DNA of 64,000 nucleotides from Ignelater luminosus (GCA_011009095.1 VTPC01091032.1:1-64000); one strand, 5' to 3'; numbered from the stretch's first letter, positions 11,371 through 24,004 are shown. The notes: generated by a model from the letters alone, not told the origin. Numbers and translations are program-made.

Positions 11371-14300
11371 ATTCTGAACGAGTCATGGTCTTAATGTCAC
11401 TCAGGTCGCATATTCTATTTACCCAGCCTTCTATTTTTTAGCGTTTTAGCATGTGTCTTAATTTAATGATAATAATTATATCAATGTTTGAATTTTTACC
11501 GAGATAAGTAATCATTGTAATGCCCAATTCTTGTCTCAGACTAACCTACAAAAAAAGTCATATAGGTTACAGCAAAGTGGTTATTCTACATAATTAAAAT
11601 TCCCCAATAATTAATTGATAAACCACTAAAATACCCTCGAAGAGAATTTTCATGTAAAATATTTTATTTATGTGTTTCTAGAACAAAACTTAGTAAATGA
11701 GTTTGAATTCATAAAAAATGCATTTATCTCTCAACAGTAATAATGTATGTCTTGATTTTAGACGTTAAACCTCCCAATAAATTTTCTTTAAACTGCAATT
11801 GGCGATTTACCAAATTTAAAGTACCTAGTTTAAAAGATAAACGCTCGCTATTCAGAGACAAAAGCTACATCTTAGAATAATCTGTTTAAACGAATGCTTC
11901 TAAGTAAGATAAACTTTTTATTTAGAAATTTCTACGCAAGTGAATTGGTGATTTTGGTTAGATAACCATTTGGTCTTAAAATATTTTATGAAATAGACAC
12001 ATTTTCACTATCGCTCATTCGAAGAGTCTAAAAGTTTAGTTTCTTTAAAAATAAGAAATAAACTTGGAAATTCATTCGCGTCTCAAGGAAAACATCGTCT
12101 AACATTCAACAAAACAAAAGCTAAAACGGGAAACTTCATACGGAAAAACTGGACATGCCTATGTTAGTAAAAGCAGAAACATCGAATGTTGTTCTTTGGG
12201 TGCTTGAACTTGAACTACTTGGCCTCAAAATAAAACCTGACTAAACTGCACGTAAAAAGTGAAAAATTCCAACAATCTTTGAAGTTGCAGTTCTCATGCC
12301 ATCATAAATACGACCTCGTAAGGAATTATATCCCCTTATGGTACGCACTGGACGACATAATGTAAAAACAAAGTCATCGACCCATGGTTAAGAACATTAC
12401 GCATTTTGCACTATTATAGACTACTAGCGTGCAAGTAAACAGCAGAAGATGACCACAGGGAGAGTCGGTGCACAATGAAAAATGAAGCTTTATGTGTATG
12501 CGGCATTTCTTCGCAGGCTATAATTTTATAGTACTAGAATTGCATGATTTATTCTCTGACTAAAGCGATCACTAGTTGCTTTTTATTTTTGTAAAAGAAA
12601 TTGATTTAAAACACGTCGCGTCGTGAGAATCTTCTTATATCAATCAATCAATTAATGTTTAAGTTAAATGAATTGCTGTATACTATACAGCAATTGTTGG
12701 TTATTATGATAATTTATCGTACGAACACTGTAATACCCCCAAGGAGTAAAGTCCTTACGTTTTGTCGACGTTCGCTAATAGGATTAATGAGAAAATTGGT
12801 TTGCTAGGTAATAACTGATGTAACATATTATGTATAGTAAGTATAATACCGAATTATTTACTCGAGTTTCAAAATTGAAAACTGAGAAAACGGAAATTAT
12901 TATAAAATAAACACCTGAGAATGGTAGGTAAGTAGTTGTAATATTATGCACTAATGGAAACTAATCTCATTATAAAATTAAGATAATGTGAGATGATGAT
13001 GATGATGATGGTAATATTATTGAAGTTAACACTACAGTGATATTCACTTTAGCGGAATGTTCTGAAGGTTCTTAACAAGATTGGTTTTAAATTAAATAGT
13101 AATTAAGTTGGGAAGTTGGAATGACCTACGAACATGGGTAATTCTTATTACTATAATAAGTATTGAATAAACATATAAAATCGTCAATCTATATAAGAAA
13201 AACTGTAAAAATTAATTTTTTAATTTTTATTGTCAACTAATAAGTTTATTAATAAACTTCTGGTGTCTACCTAAATTTCTGGTAATAAAAGAGAATACCA
13301 ACAGCTGGAAGTCGTCTTCCCATTCTCTTCATTTTTTCTTCCGGAAGATCTTAATCTTGTAGGAGGCATGCTGCATATTCATTTCAGAATCTTATAACCG
13401 TCATTTTTAGCAGAGAGATAAATAATTAATTTGTTAATTTTGTGTGATCGTTAATGAATCACTTTTTAAGATTGGTATATTTACGCTTATAAGCGGTTCT
13501 AAATTGAAATACCAACAAGCCGTTGGTCATAACCTTAGTAAAGTTATACCTTTCATACCGTCCTGACCAAGACCAGATAGTTGTTGCACTCTCCATAGAG
13601 TCATTATGCTTCCAAGGGAATTGCACTTCCCGCCTAATAGTTATTGTATTGTTATACGAGTTGTTGTAAGAATATCTCTATGGATTTGTTTACATTCGTT
13701 TCGGTAGTTTGCCAGGGAATTATACGATCTTATGTTGTATTGTTGTGAATATTTCACTTGTGTCATCATTTTATTCACAAATCGCGTGTCTAATTAAAAT
13801 AATATCGGCAAAAATACTTCTAGTCGAAGGAAGAAGCTCTACTCAGTAAATCGAAAAGAACAACTAGCAAGGAATCTTGCTGATCGAAATAGTGGACTCA
13901 TACGACTCGATTAGACAAAAAATCCAATCTGACCTAAAAATATGAACAGAAAATTCTGAATGACTCGAAAAGCAAACGAATGAAACTTGAAAATCGGAAA
14001 AGCCGCTTGACCCAGGTAGGCCTGCCCAGTGAGTTACAACTACTTGCCATTTCTTCCACGATTCTACTATGTTTTTTTTCAATATCAAAGAGAAATAAAA
14101 TAATAACGAAACTTGTGCTTATTTCCAACAAAGAGAAATTTGGACATTCGATTGGTGGCTGTGGAATGTGAAATGTAGTTGCCTTATCAGTGTGGTCTAT
14201 CTTGCAAGCACCGCTAGATAAAATGTAACAATTTTCAGCGAGTACAGAATTTTTTTAAATCCTGGCTTAAATTTTATGATGACCTAGAGATGCCTCGAGA

Positions 14301-14500
14301 GTCGGGTAGACCTTCCTCCATATTTTATTGGTATTAGTAATAATCTAACGTGCTGGCAAAATTGTTAGGAGAAATCTAACGATGTAAATGTTCCGTAGTG
14401 ATTGAACTCGGGTATTTGGAGCTATAAAATTTCGATAAGTCGGCAAATTTTTCTTTTATTTTCATGAAAAAGGTATGCATGTAGGTAGTTTTGTAGTTTA
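11371..14500. other. AT-rich stretch without recognised features
   Basis: No coding homology seen. A short (GAT)n run lies at about 12993-13011. Frames at 13864-14171 occur on both strands and show no known motif. Confidence 0.5.
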
Positions 14501-14526
14501 CAAATGAATGAAAAAACCAGAAGCAG

Positions 14527-14727
14527 TTGTTGAAATGGTCTGAAGAATGTCCTTCTGATGTAGAAATTGCAGATTCGGATTCTGATCTTAGCTGTGCTCC
14601 TTCAGAACTTTCTGAACATAACACAAATACAGAACAATCAGGTAATGATGATGATCTACCAGGTTTACCAACGCCAAGACATACTCATTTGCGTTATAAT
14701 GATATTCCAGATATGGCTATAACATAA
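14527..14727 (+). other. short acidic open frame, function unknown
   Basis: A 66-codon frame rich in Asp, Glu and Ser (SDVEIADSDSDLSCAPSEL), then DDLPGLPTPRHTHLRY. Acidic N-terminal tails of this kind occur in several transposases, but nothing downstream confirms that. It may belong to the element starting near 15.1 kb or be chance. I do not assign a function. Confidence 0.25.
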
Positions 14728-15119
14728 ATCATGCAAACCTTCCACGCTCACAAAATTTGATAACAAAACTTCCAGGAGTGAAAGCGGTAGCTAGAAATGC
14801 AAAAAGCATTCTGGTCTGCTGGAAACTTTTCTTTTCTAATGAAATAATTTAAAAGTATAGAAACCCAAAATTAACTGAGAAACTTTCCACCAACAAATAT
14901 AGAGAAAGTTAGCATTCATAGAACTTTTTCATTTAGCTAGGATCAAGAAAGATCAACTTCTCAAAAGAGCTGAGTTATGGAGTACTGATGGAACATCTAC
15001 TGACAATGCCCAGAGAGCGTTTTCACATTCCATTTAGCTCATGTAATATGGTTTGGTAACTTCAATTTTAGAAAAGGAAATCTAAGACGGGATAATTTAG
15101 TGCCAATTCAACTGATTGA

Positions 15120-15370
15120 CTTGGTATTTATCAAGGTGCAGTTCTTCAAAGTATCGCAATTTTACCAAACACCAAGAAATTTTTGACCATTTTTCGGTTT
15201 TTGTCAATTTTAACCCTGAAGCACTTCTTTTTTGACAAACATGATTAGCTTTGTTTACAAAGTAAATAAAATCTGTGCAAGACCAGAACGGTTTCTACAA
15301 GCCTAATAATTTTCAAGATACAGCACTTTTAGGTTTTACCTTTTTCTCCACTTTTAACAATTTTGCTTTT
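15120..15370 (+). repeat. left long inverted repeat of copy A
   Basis: About 250 bp that pairs, with indels, with 17190-17450 in reverse complement. The arms are diverged, so the element is old. Confidence 0.55.
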
Positions 15371-15559
15371 ATATCGAATTTGGTCGTTTTTGCATGTTAC
15401 AATTTATATTTTAAAAATAATTAAATTTTTGTATAATATATTTTGTTTATGCATTTATAACCTTTTTAATATTTGTAAACAAAATGTTGAAACGTGCAAA
15501 AACGACGACTGACAGCGTACTTCACACGATGGACTTTCGGAATAGTATATCTTCAGAAC

Positions 15560-17040
15560 ATAAGCGATGAAATTGAGATCTGCTGCAACATTACCTCTGT
15601 AACATTTGAGCAACATGTAGATATGCGACGCTCTCGTATTACGAGAGATGAAGTAGATACAGAAAAGCTCAGACACTGGTTTTCTCAACACCCCCCATTT
15701 CCTAAAACAGAATTGATCATGTCAATAAGCAGTAGACTTGTTGGAGGTGAAGAAGTGGACTGCCAGATGAAAATTTGAAACAATTTCTCACTTACGAACT
15801 TTCACCTTTTTCTATGTCTTTATTCGATGAAGAGGAAATGCGTAATCTTCTTTGTACTCAGCATTCACACCTATACAAATAGAGGAGATCCAAGGAGCAA
15901 CTAAATTTGTGGTAGTGGATGGTGGACATGTGCTTCACAAAGTTGTGTGGCCTCGCAGTGCCTCTTTCAGTTCAATAGATGCAAGGTGCATTGAATACTT
16001 AAAAACTCACTATGGATCAAATGTAGTAGTAATTTCTGACGACTATCCATCAGATATTACCCAAAGCTATACCAAGAGCTATGAAAGTATTCGTCGAGCT
16101 AAGGCACTCTCATGCCCTACTGTCATATTCCATGAAACAACCATTACTCAAGTTGTCCAAACAAAAGTTTTGCAAATGAAGGAAACAAAATTCGTTTTAT
16201 TGAAATGCTAAAGACATTTCTGGAAGAAACTAAAGTGCAAGTGCAACAGGCAATCGAAGATGGCGATACGCTGATTGTGACCACTGCCATTTCTATGGTT
16301 TCTCAGTACGACATCGCATCGTGACGATTGCTGATGAAGACATTGATTTGCTAGTTCTCTTAACAGGATTGGAAAAATGTCAGAAGAATATATTCTTCCA
16401 AAAATGGGGGAAAGAAAAAATTCCGGATGTTTATTATTCAACAACTTCCTTGAAGTGTGATTCATCGGCTAAACATATCCTTTTTGGCCATGGAAAGATA
16501 AAATTTCTCTCGACAATACAAAAATAGCCATACCTTAAGGAGAAGACTTGACTCTGGCGCTACACCTGAGCAGGTAGCTGAAACGGGTGAGAGCTTCATA
16601 GTTGCTCTAAATGGGGGCAATTTAAACCAAAACCTCGGCAATCTACGCTATCAGCTGTTTGCAAAGCCTGCCGCAAAAACAAATTTTATCCTTGCGAGAT
16701 TACCACCAACTCCAGCTGCTGCAAGACTTCACTTCCTGCGGTGCTACCACCAGGTAAAAATAAACTTTTTCCTTTTTTCTGGCTTCTAATTAATTTTTAC
16801 GGTTGATTGAGGCTGGGTGGTCACTCCCTAAGGACTCACTCCCAAGAAAATGGAGAATGATCCAGGCCCTGCATCCTTATTGCAATTAATATCTTGCAGT
16901 TGCAAAAAGGATTGCAGGAATGCCTGTAGCTGTAGGAACCTGGCTTGAAATGTTCACAAATGTGCACGAATTGTAGGGATCAGTCATGTGAAAATGTGTC
17001 AGAACTTATTCTTGACGGTGATTTCCTTACCCTGCATTAG
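15560..17040 (+). pseudogene. XPG/FEN-like nuclease with C-terminal Cys cluster, broken (copy A)
   Basis: Recognisable segments in order: EQHVDMRRSRITRDEVDTEK and HPPFPKTELIMSIS near 15610-15730, a leucine/proline segment near 15800, then VVVDGGHVLHKVVWPRSASF near 15910, VVVISDDYPSDI near 16025, KSYESIRRAKAL near 16080, VQQAIEDGDTLIVTTAIS near 16240 and DEDIDLLVLLTGLEKC near 16335. A tail has ILARLPPTPAAARLHFLRCY near 16690 and a Cys-rich block near 16890-17020. An Asp motif with a basic R-R run, then EDADTLI and EDIDLL resemble the acidic metal-binding positions of FEN1/XPG (PIN-fold) nucleases; that is my inference. I recall the whole arrangement from unnamed proteins in insect genomes. Several breaks. 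Confidence 0.6.
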
Positions 17041-17189
17041 AACATTTAAACAAAATCTCTTGGAAGAAGGCAGATACAGTTTATAAAGAGACCGAAAAAG
17101 TGGAGGAAACGGTCATTGAAGAGCAAGAAAAAAAAACGTCTAGTGACAGTGAGTTGAAGGCCATTCCCGGTCTACCAAAACACAATAAT

Positions 17190-17460
17190 GTTTGTAATTT
17201 ATTAAAATTAAAATTTCGCGCTGTTTCGTTACATTGCGATACTTTGAAGAACTCTATCTTGATAACTATCAAGCCTACAGAAACCGTTGTAATCCTAGAT
17301 TGTTGCAAATTTAGTTGACTTTAAAACAGAATAAATTATTTTGGCCGGATAATCAGAGCTTCAGGATTAAAATCGTCAAAAATCGAAAAAAGGGCAAAAC
17401 TTCTGAGGTTTTCTTTTGGTATTTTAGGTACTTTCGGCACTTGGCCGAGGTCGAAAACTT
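17190..17460 (-). repeat. right long inverted repeat of copy A
   Basis: Reverse complement of the left arm, with matching blocks near 17230, 17290 and 17360-17440. The segment near 17232-17255 (GCGATACTTTGAAGAACT) also matches left-arm bases near 15140, so an internal duplication within the arm is likely. Confidence 0.5.
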
Positions 17461-17519
17461 AGATTCATTATTAGGGCCCAACCCAAACATATACACAAAT
17501 CAGAACTACCTCATTTGAT

Positions 17520-17859
17520 GCGAGGTAAAATAGACAGATTGACTGAACTATTTTTCCATTTTTCTTTAACTGATTATCTCTCGTTGCCAATTTGGTGTCA
17601 CCAGTGACTACTGCATACGTATTGCATATTTATTTACAATTATTTACAACTCAAATGATTATAAGATTATATACAATGCCACTATTGCCCATAATAACCA
17701 TAGTTAACTTGCCTTGAGTTCACTTTTTGTTTTTTAATTTCATTAGAGTAGAGAAGCAGCTAACTTCAAGCCGTAATCGTCTTGGAACAAACATAACATA
17801 CATCTGTGCACCAATAGACAGTGAAACTACTGAATCTTTAGCAGTATTAAACTATCTAA
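17520..17859. other. stretch between element A and an RTE LINE
   Basis: No gene recognised. The last 130 bp may be the 5' part of the following LINE. Confidence 0.4.
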
Positions 17860-20560
17860 TTACGGCAGAGATTGGGTAAAAAGAATGGTAGAAGGTGCTA
17901 AGAATTCTTGGGTTAGACCTGGCTGCTTAAATAAAAAGACCAAGGCAAGAAAACGGACAATGTAAGTAACAACATATAATGTTAATAAAATACTACTGAC
18001 GACTGAAAAATTAAAAGTGCTGCAAAATGAAGTAAACAAAATAAAATGGACGCAGTAGGACTCAGTGATTTCACACGAACTAAGGAAGATAAATTCAGGA
18101 CATATATTGTAACACAAAGGCCAAGAAGAAGCTGGAGCAAATGGAATTGGGTTCCTAATAAATAAAACGTAACTAAACACAGTAACACAATACGTAGGAA
18201 TATTGAACAGAATAGCTTACATAATATTATGAAATGATCTAAGAATATTTAGCTAAAAATCATCCAAATATATGCACCCACTTGTGATTATGATGATGAC
18301 AAAAAGGTGGAATCATTTTACGAAAACCTGACATAATGCCTTAAAAACGACATTACAACATATAGGCTGATACAAATTAGTGAGACACAGGAAAAAGTGA
18401 AAACACATTGGATAATAACGAAATCAAAGGGGCTCAATACTATTGAATGTTACAGAAACTAACAAACATTCTGCTATGAACATTTTTTTTAAAAAACGAG
18501 AAACTAGGAAATGGACATGGAGAAGTCCCAACTTTAAGGTAAAAAATGAAATTGAGTACATTTTCTCAAGCAATAAACAATTGGCACAAGACGTAACAGT
18601 GCTGAACTCAATAAGAGTTGAGAGCAATCACAGAATGGCGAGAGCAAAAATTTACAGACGCACAAACTATAAAGAAACTTACGAGTGGACACAAACCAAT
18701 CGACACCAATATGCTAATTAGGCAAGCATACAAATATCAAGACGAAATTAAGAATACATAAAAAGAATAACAGAAGCGGTTCAGATATCAGCAAACAAAG
18801 TAGCTACGAGAGACACGAAAAATAAGAATACAACAGACAAACTTAGCGAAAATACCGAAACGTTAATAGAAAATAAAGGCAAATGTTAGTTAAACAAATT
18901 CATAAAGAAAATAATCTGAAAAGATACAAGAAGATATAACACTACGACTATTAAAACTGTCATTGGAGAAAATAACGGATCAAAAGCCATCCAAAAATAA
19001 TTGAGCATAGGCAAAAAAGAAAATCAAAATTAAAAACAAAGAAGGATACCATTTAGAGACAAAAGGAAAATAGTAGAAGAAACCACAGATTACTATACAG
19101 AGAAATATGATTCCGAAATAATACCAAATGCAACACAAGAAAAAAAAGAAAGAAAATAAGAATGAATGTGGGTTCCGAAGGCATCCACGAAATAACTATA
19201 ACAAAAATTAACAATGCAATAAACAAACTAAAAAAAGGACAAAGCGACAGGGCCTGACAAAATAACAACTGAAATGATAATGAAAGGAAGGGATGAATTA
19301 AAATATGAACCTGTAAACTTGTATAACACATATCTAGATGAAAATACACCTAAAACTTGGCAACTAGTAGAAGTCGTGCTAATACATAAAAAGGGGACAT
19401 TCACCAACGGGACAACTATAAATCTATAAGCCTGCTATCACAAATACACAAAACTCTTTATGCGAATAATCACAGACTACTAATAAAATAGACTTCGGAA
19501 ACCAAATGAACAAGTAGGCTTTAGATCAGAATTTAGCACAAACGATCACCTCCGTATAGTACGAGCCCTTATAGAAGAGTCTAAGGAATACAATTTTAGT
19601 CCATATCTAGCCTTTATTTATTATGAAAAGGCATTTGACAGCATTGAAATTTGGTCATTTCTAAATAATTTAAACAAATGCGGAATAGATGGCAAATACA
19701 TAAATTTGATATAGAACATACATGTATAACAATATCAAAATGCAGATCAAGCTCTTTAATGAAACAACAAAAGTTCCCATAAAACGAAGAGTAAGACAAG
19801 GTAACGTCATATCACCGAAACTATCTAATTATTACAGCACTAGAGCAGGTATTTCAAAGCATGGACTGAACAAAAAAGGGACTAAAAATGGATGGCAAAT
19901 TTCTTAATCACCTCGGATTTGCCGATGATATAGTGCTCATAAGTAATGATTCCGACGAACTGCAAGTGGAATTACAAATTAATAACGCGAAAACTAAAAT
20001 AATGTCAAACATAAATAAAAATTTAAATATTACATTAGAAGGAAAAACAAAAACAACAGAAAATGTAGAAAGTTACACATACGTAGGCCAACAAATAACT
20101 ACAGCAAAGGATGGAGTAGTCGATAGAATAACCAGAAGAATTAGATTAGGCTGGTGTGCATTTGGAAAGCTAAGTTTTATTTTAAAACAAATATTTCCAA
20201 CAGTCTAAAAGCCAAAGTCTTATCAACAACGACGTGTGAGGCTGAAACATGGAGCTTAACTAAGAATAACGCCAGAAAACCCGTTAGGGCACAACGTGCA
20301 CAGGGAGAATACTGCTCGGAATTAGATTAAAAGATAAACAAAAGAACAGTTGGATTAAACAACAAACTAAACTACAAGATATCCTTGAAAGAATATCACA
20401 CATGAAATGGTAGTGGGCCGGTCATACAGGACGAAGGGAAGACGAAAGATGAACCAAACATCAAATGGAAAGACGACAGTATAAAAACTGCATGACAACA
20501 CTGGATATGAGAGGCCAAGAATAGAAAATGGACTGAAATGGGGAATGGGGAACTTTTTAC
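17860..20560 (+). mobile_element. RTE-type LINE, heavily decayed
   Basis: Scattered frames follow one RTE protein. The endonuclease start reads TYNVNKILLTTEKLK near 17970, then KIIQIYAPTCDYDDD near 18255 and WTWRSPNFKVKNEIEYIFSS near 18515. The reverse transcriptase has YYEKAFDSIEIWSF near 19620 and LGFADDIVLISND near 19910, where the catalytic Asp pair is kept. YTYVGQQI near 20070 and RRIRLGWCAFGKLSF near 20140 follow. Frameshifts and stops are numerous. The same family occurs at 38.6-42.3 kb and 52-54.4 kb. The APE region related to craniofacial development protein 2 is typical of RTE/BovB LINEs. Confidence 0.8.
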
Positions 20561-20689
20561 GCGTAGTTGCTAGTAACTTTTATGTCACTAATCATTGAGT
20601 GAACAGACTATAGAAACGTAACGATGGATAGTTATTTTACTTCCTCTGGCCAACGATTTATATACTAATCATAAACTTACTATGCTAGA

Positions 20690-21290
20690 TAAGTGAGCTC
20701 AATACCACCTGAATTTCTTTAAGTAAAAGAACGACCCTTCCAAAGTACTATGTTTGCCTTTAGAGAAAACCCAGACAATACTGTCGTATCTTATGTTCCG
20801 AAAAGGAATAAAAATGTCCTTATGCTTTCCACGATACATAAGAAGGGCGATATTTATTCTCGTTCAGAAGCTAACAAGCCAGAAGTAATAACTTTCTACA
20901 AACTGACGAAAGGTGAAGTGAATGGGGCGAACAGGATGGAGTCTTGAATATTCGGTAACTAGAATTTGAAAACAATGACCTTTCACCGTATTTTGCAGTA
21001 TTTTGAATATAGTCACAATAAACAGTCAGATAATATTTAGATCCATTACAAATAAAGTTTTATCAAGAAGAGAGTTTATAAAACATTAGCAAAATAGCTA
21101 ACTCAACCGCATCGTGCTAAACGGGAATCTATTCGTACACTACCATTTACGCTTTGCCAGACAATCGCAATATTGCTGACATTAAAACCTGCTCATCCAA
21201 CAGTCCAGCAAGATGTACGTACTAAAATCAAATGTAAATGTTGTCAAGTGCGAAAAAATTGATTTACGAAGCATCGCCGTGTGTAACGGG
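20690..21290 (+). pseudogene. piggyBac transposase, C-terminal fragment
   Basis: The open frame at 20750-20947 reads DNTVVSYVPKRNKNVLMLST, then NKPEVITFYKLTKGEVNGAN. This matches the block before the last catalytic Asp of piggyBac transposases (usually VSYVPK...KPEIITFYNxTKGGVDxxD). Just upstream PPEFLSKRTTLPKY near 20706 matches the preceding segment in another frame. Past a decayed stretch, KCKCCQVRKN near 21230 may be a remnant of the Cys-rich tail. The family GVDxxD position reads EVNGAN here, so the Asp is lost. The N-terminal half is absent. Confidence 0.7.
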
Positions 21291-21516
21291 AAAACCGGAA
21301 GCCTAATTCCCGTGTAAACCAGAAATCGGAAGCTGTTCAATCGAAGTCGAACATTGGGCGTGGTCCAAAGATAATGAATGACTCAAATAATCATGTAATT
21401 GCCTGAACCTAATAATTAAATTTCAACTGAGAACCAGAAGAGATACCTGGAGGGCGCCAGAAGCTGAAAATAAAAAAAAGAAACAATCGGCCAACCCACG
21501 CAGCTTCTCGTAGACT

Positions 21517-21640
21517 AACACGCTGTATATGGACTCCCTTGCAAATAACAGCCTGTATAGAGTTTTCTTACAGGATAACACCCTGTATATGGGTACCTCA
21601 GGAAATGACACCCTGTATATCAAAACTCAAGACACGTCAC
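21517..21640 (+). repeat. 30-bp tandem repeat, four units
   Basis: Units start at 21517, 21547, 21577 and 21607, exactly 30 bp apart. Each opens with AACACCCTGTATAT or a close variant. Because 30 is a multiple of three, each unit codes for a decapeptide of the form NTLYM-x5 in one frame. The frame is short and closed upstream, so coding use is doubtful. The unit contains ATACAGGGTGT in reverse, the tip seen at nearby inverted-repeat elements. Confidence 0.85.
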
Positions 21641-21756
21641 GTAACAAAAAAGACAATGACCCGCGTTATTACTACTACATAAAAACTTTCAAAGCACGTA
21701 ACTTGCGTTTTATTTAGCACATCACAAACATATCGTGAGTGTTAGTTTTAAAAGCG

Positions 21757-22295
21757 TTAAGGGTACATATCAAAGCGGAGCGGGCGATCGTATTTTGGGG
21801 TACAATTAAAAGCTATCGGAGATAAAATGGCTGAAGATTTGGAGTTTAATAGCTAACTGTGTAAAATTACTAATGAAATATTAGTTATATAATAATAATA
21901 AAAAATATACAGGGTGCCTTAACGTTCTGTTGTCGTTATTTGTAGAAATATCAAAAAATGTTAATTGAAAAAATCGTCCTTGAAGTAATTTATAAACTTT
22001 TGGTTTTAAAAGCACTACAGTAATAAACTTCGATCTCGAATCTTTAAAAATATTTATTGAAATTTTACTACATCATCTTTTTGATACGGGTGATCAAAAA
22101 ACGAGCAACCTAATCTTATTCATATATTTTTTTAAATAAAACACCCTGTATATTTATTATTATTATTATTATTATTATATAACTAATATTTCAGTAATAA
22201 CTTTACACAGTTAGTTAACAAACTTCAAATTTTCAGCCTCTATTAAATGTAACCCAAAATACGATCGCACCACGAATTTGTACCCTTCAAGGCAT
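21757..22295. mobile_element. long-armed foldback (MITE-like) element
   Basis: Left arm 21757-21925 and right arm 22134-22295 are imperfect inverted repeats of about 160 bp. Both read inward through GCGATCGTATTTTGGG, CTAACTGTGTAAA, GAAATATTAGTTATATAATA, a TAA-type microsatellite and TATACAGGGTG. The central 200 bp is non-coding. The inner TATACAGGGTG pair (21906 and 22142-22152) may mark a separate small element nested exactly in the middle. Confidence 0.75.
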
Positions 22296-22462
22296 TTTCT
22301 TCCATCACATGCTGAAGCAAATTTAATTTCTAGTAGAAAATGTCTCAAAAATCATATTTCGCCAACGTTTAGAAAGCAAGCCGTATTAGATTTTGTTATC
22401 ATATTTAATATCAGGTTAAAAAAGTAACCTATGGTAAACCATTTTTCGCTATTGAATATTAA

Positions 22463-22850
22463 TACAGTCAAATTAGGGCAAAAAAGGGAGTATCCCGGAA
22501 AAGTTCACAAAAGCTTTGATAGTTTGTAGGGTATTTGGAGGTAGTCCCCTGATGTATGAAACATAATTATCCCCCTCTTTTTTAGTGAGCTCGCATAGAT
22601 AAAGGGCAAAATTTGTCAATTTTCTCACTTTTTTCAGTTTTTCGTAGCTACCTCGGAAAATGAAATTTGAGGAGTTTTAGGAATTGGTACAAGAGACTGT
22701 CCTCGTATACTCGCTACCATTTAAATGTGATGTATGTAGGCCCGCTGTGACCATGGAACCTGATTTTGAATAATATTGTACTATCTGGGTATTCAAAATT
22801 TTGAATATGATTCGAATTTTAGAGGAGGGGTGGTACTTTTGGGTACTAGC
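22463..22850 (+). repeat. left long inverted repeat of copy B, with internal duplication
   Basis: Pairs with 24005-24471. A segment near 22665-22735 (GAGTTTTAGGAATTGGTACA) recurs in direct orientation near 22880-22935 just inside the arm, a spacing of about 214 bp. Confidence 0.7.
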
Positions 22851-23099
22851 AATTATAGTTTTCGAGATAATTAAGTATGGAATTTGAGATGTTTTGGGAA
22901 TTGGGTACAGGAGACTGTCTTGCCAGTTACCTACGTATCACGCTGCGTTTAATCACCCTGGAAGCCCCTTAAATGTGATTTATTTAGTCAACCACGAGTG
23001 GAAGACCAATTTTATGTACGAGTACTTATTCATCGGCAAATTATTATTTATGCACTTAGATAGACCATTGAAAAATTTAGTATATATGGAGATGTAGTT

Positions 23100-23760
23100 A
23101 TAGTTGGTGAGGATATAGATCTCCTCGTACTCCTCACGGCTTTGGCACCTGTCGAGCGAAATATTTTCTTTTACTGAGTTTTACAAGCTTGATAAGGGAA
23201 AAGTACCAACGCAGGTATTCTCTTCAATATAACAACACCAAAAGGGCTTATAAAGTATATTATGCTCATGCGTTTACAGGGTGTGGCACAACGTCAGCTT
23301 CCTTCAGAAAAGGGAAGACAGCTGGTTGCAAACTTTTGTTGCTACGTGAGGGACTAAATTTCATAATTGATGTATTCAATAACCCCCAATCAACGCATGT
23401 AGAGGTAGCCGAAAAAAAAACTTCACAGCTTTGTGTGGAGCTCCTACATTCACAACTTCCCCAAACCTAGTTAAGTACTTTCACCAAGTCTGCCTCGAAC
23501 ATCAAACCAGATCTACTTTTTCTAGCTCCCACCGAAAAGGCAACTATGCAGCACTCATATCGAGTTTACCACCAAGTACAGCTCTAGATGGGAAATGAGC
23601 TTCCTGCTGAACAATGCGGTTGGGAGCGAAGGTCTAATGAGAATCTAGTGCCCACTACAAAGATCCTGTTGTTGTGGGAGTAAGTGTGGCTTACTTCACC
23701 GTGTGCCACAACTGTCATGGTGACTGCTTGAATGGCCTGGACCCTATGTTGAGAAATCAT
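23100..23760 (+). pseudogene. XPG/FEN-like nuclease with Cys cluster, broken (copy B)
   Basis: Segments in order: VVGEDIDLLVLLTALAPVER near 23100-23165, then YYAHAFTGCGTTSASFRKGK near 23255, DVFNNPQSTHVEVAEK near 23365, KSASNIKPDLLFLAPTEK near 23485 and SYRVYHQVQLQMGNELPAEQ near 23555. A trace of the Cys-rich tail (CHNCHGDCLNGLDP) lies near 23705. Copy A covers the N-terminal part better and this copy the middle. The EDIDLLVLLTAL block is shared with copy A near 16335, which ties the two elements to one family. The role as the element's own endonuclease is inference. Confidence 0.65.
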
Positions 23761-24004
23761 CTTCGAGGAAACCTTCTGTTTTTCTTACATACATATTACA
23801 ATAACTGTAAAAATTTCATTGGTTACTGTATATACTGATATACATTATTAAATGGTTTTAAGTTTTGCAAAATATTTTATTGTATATCTTGTTTCCCTTC
23901 TTTAAATACAACAAATTAGAATATTACTATCTAGTTTAATTTTTTTATCTAGTAACATTTTATATGCTCTCCATACCTTTCCAGAACATCGTTATAAACT
24001 AAAA

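Larger units (their letters stand above)
15120..17460 (+). mobile_element. long-TIR DNA element (copy A) coding for an XPG-like nuclease
   Basis: Left-arm sequence at about 15130-15370 recurs in inverted orientation at about 17190-17450. Matching blocks include GTCAATTTTAACCCTGAAGC on the left against GACGATTTTAATCCTGAAGC on the right, and ACGGTTTCTACAAGCC against ACGGTTTCTGTAGGCT. Between the arms lies a plus-strand coding remnant of the same protein found at 22.9-23.8 kb. Outer ends are blurred, so the limits are approximate. It is a broken DNA transposon with several interruptions. Confidence 0.65.
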
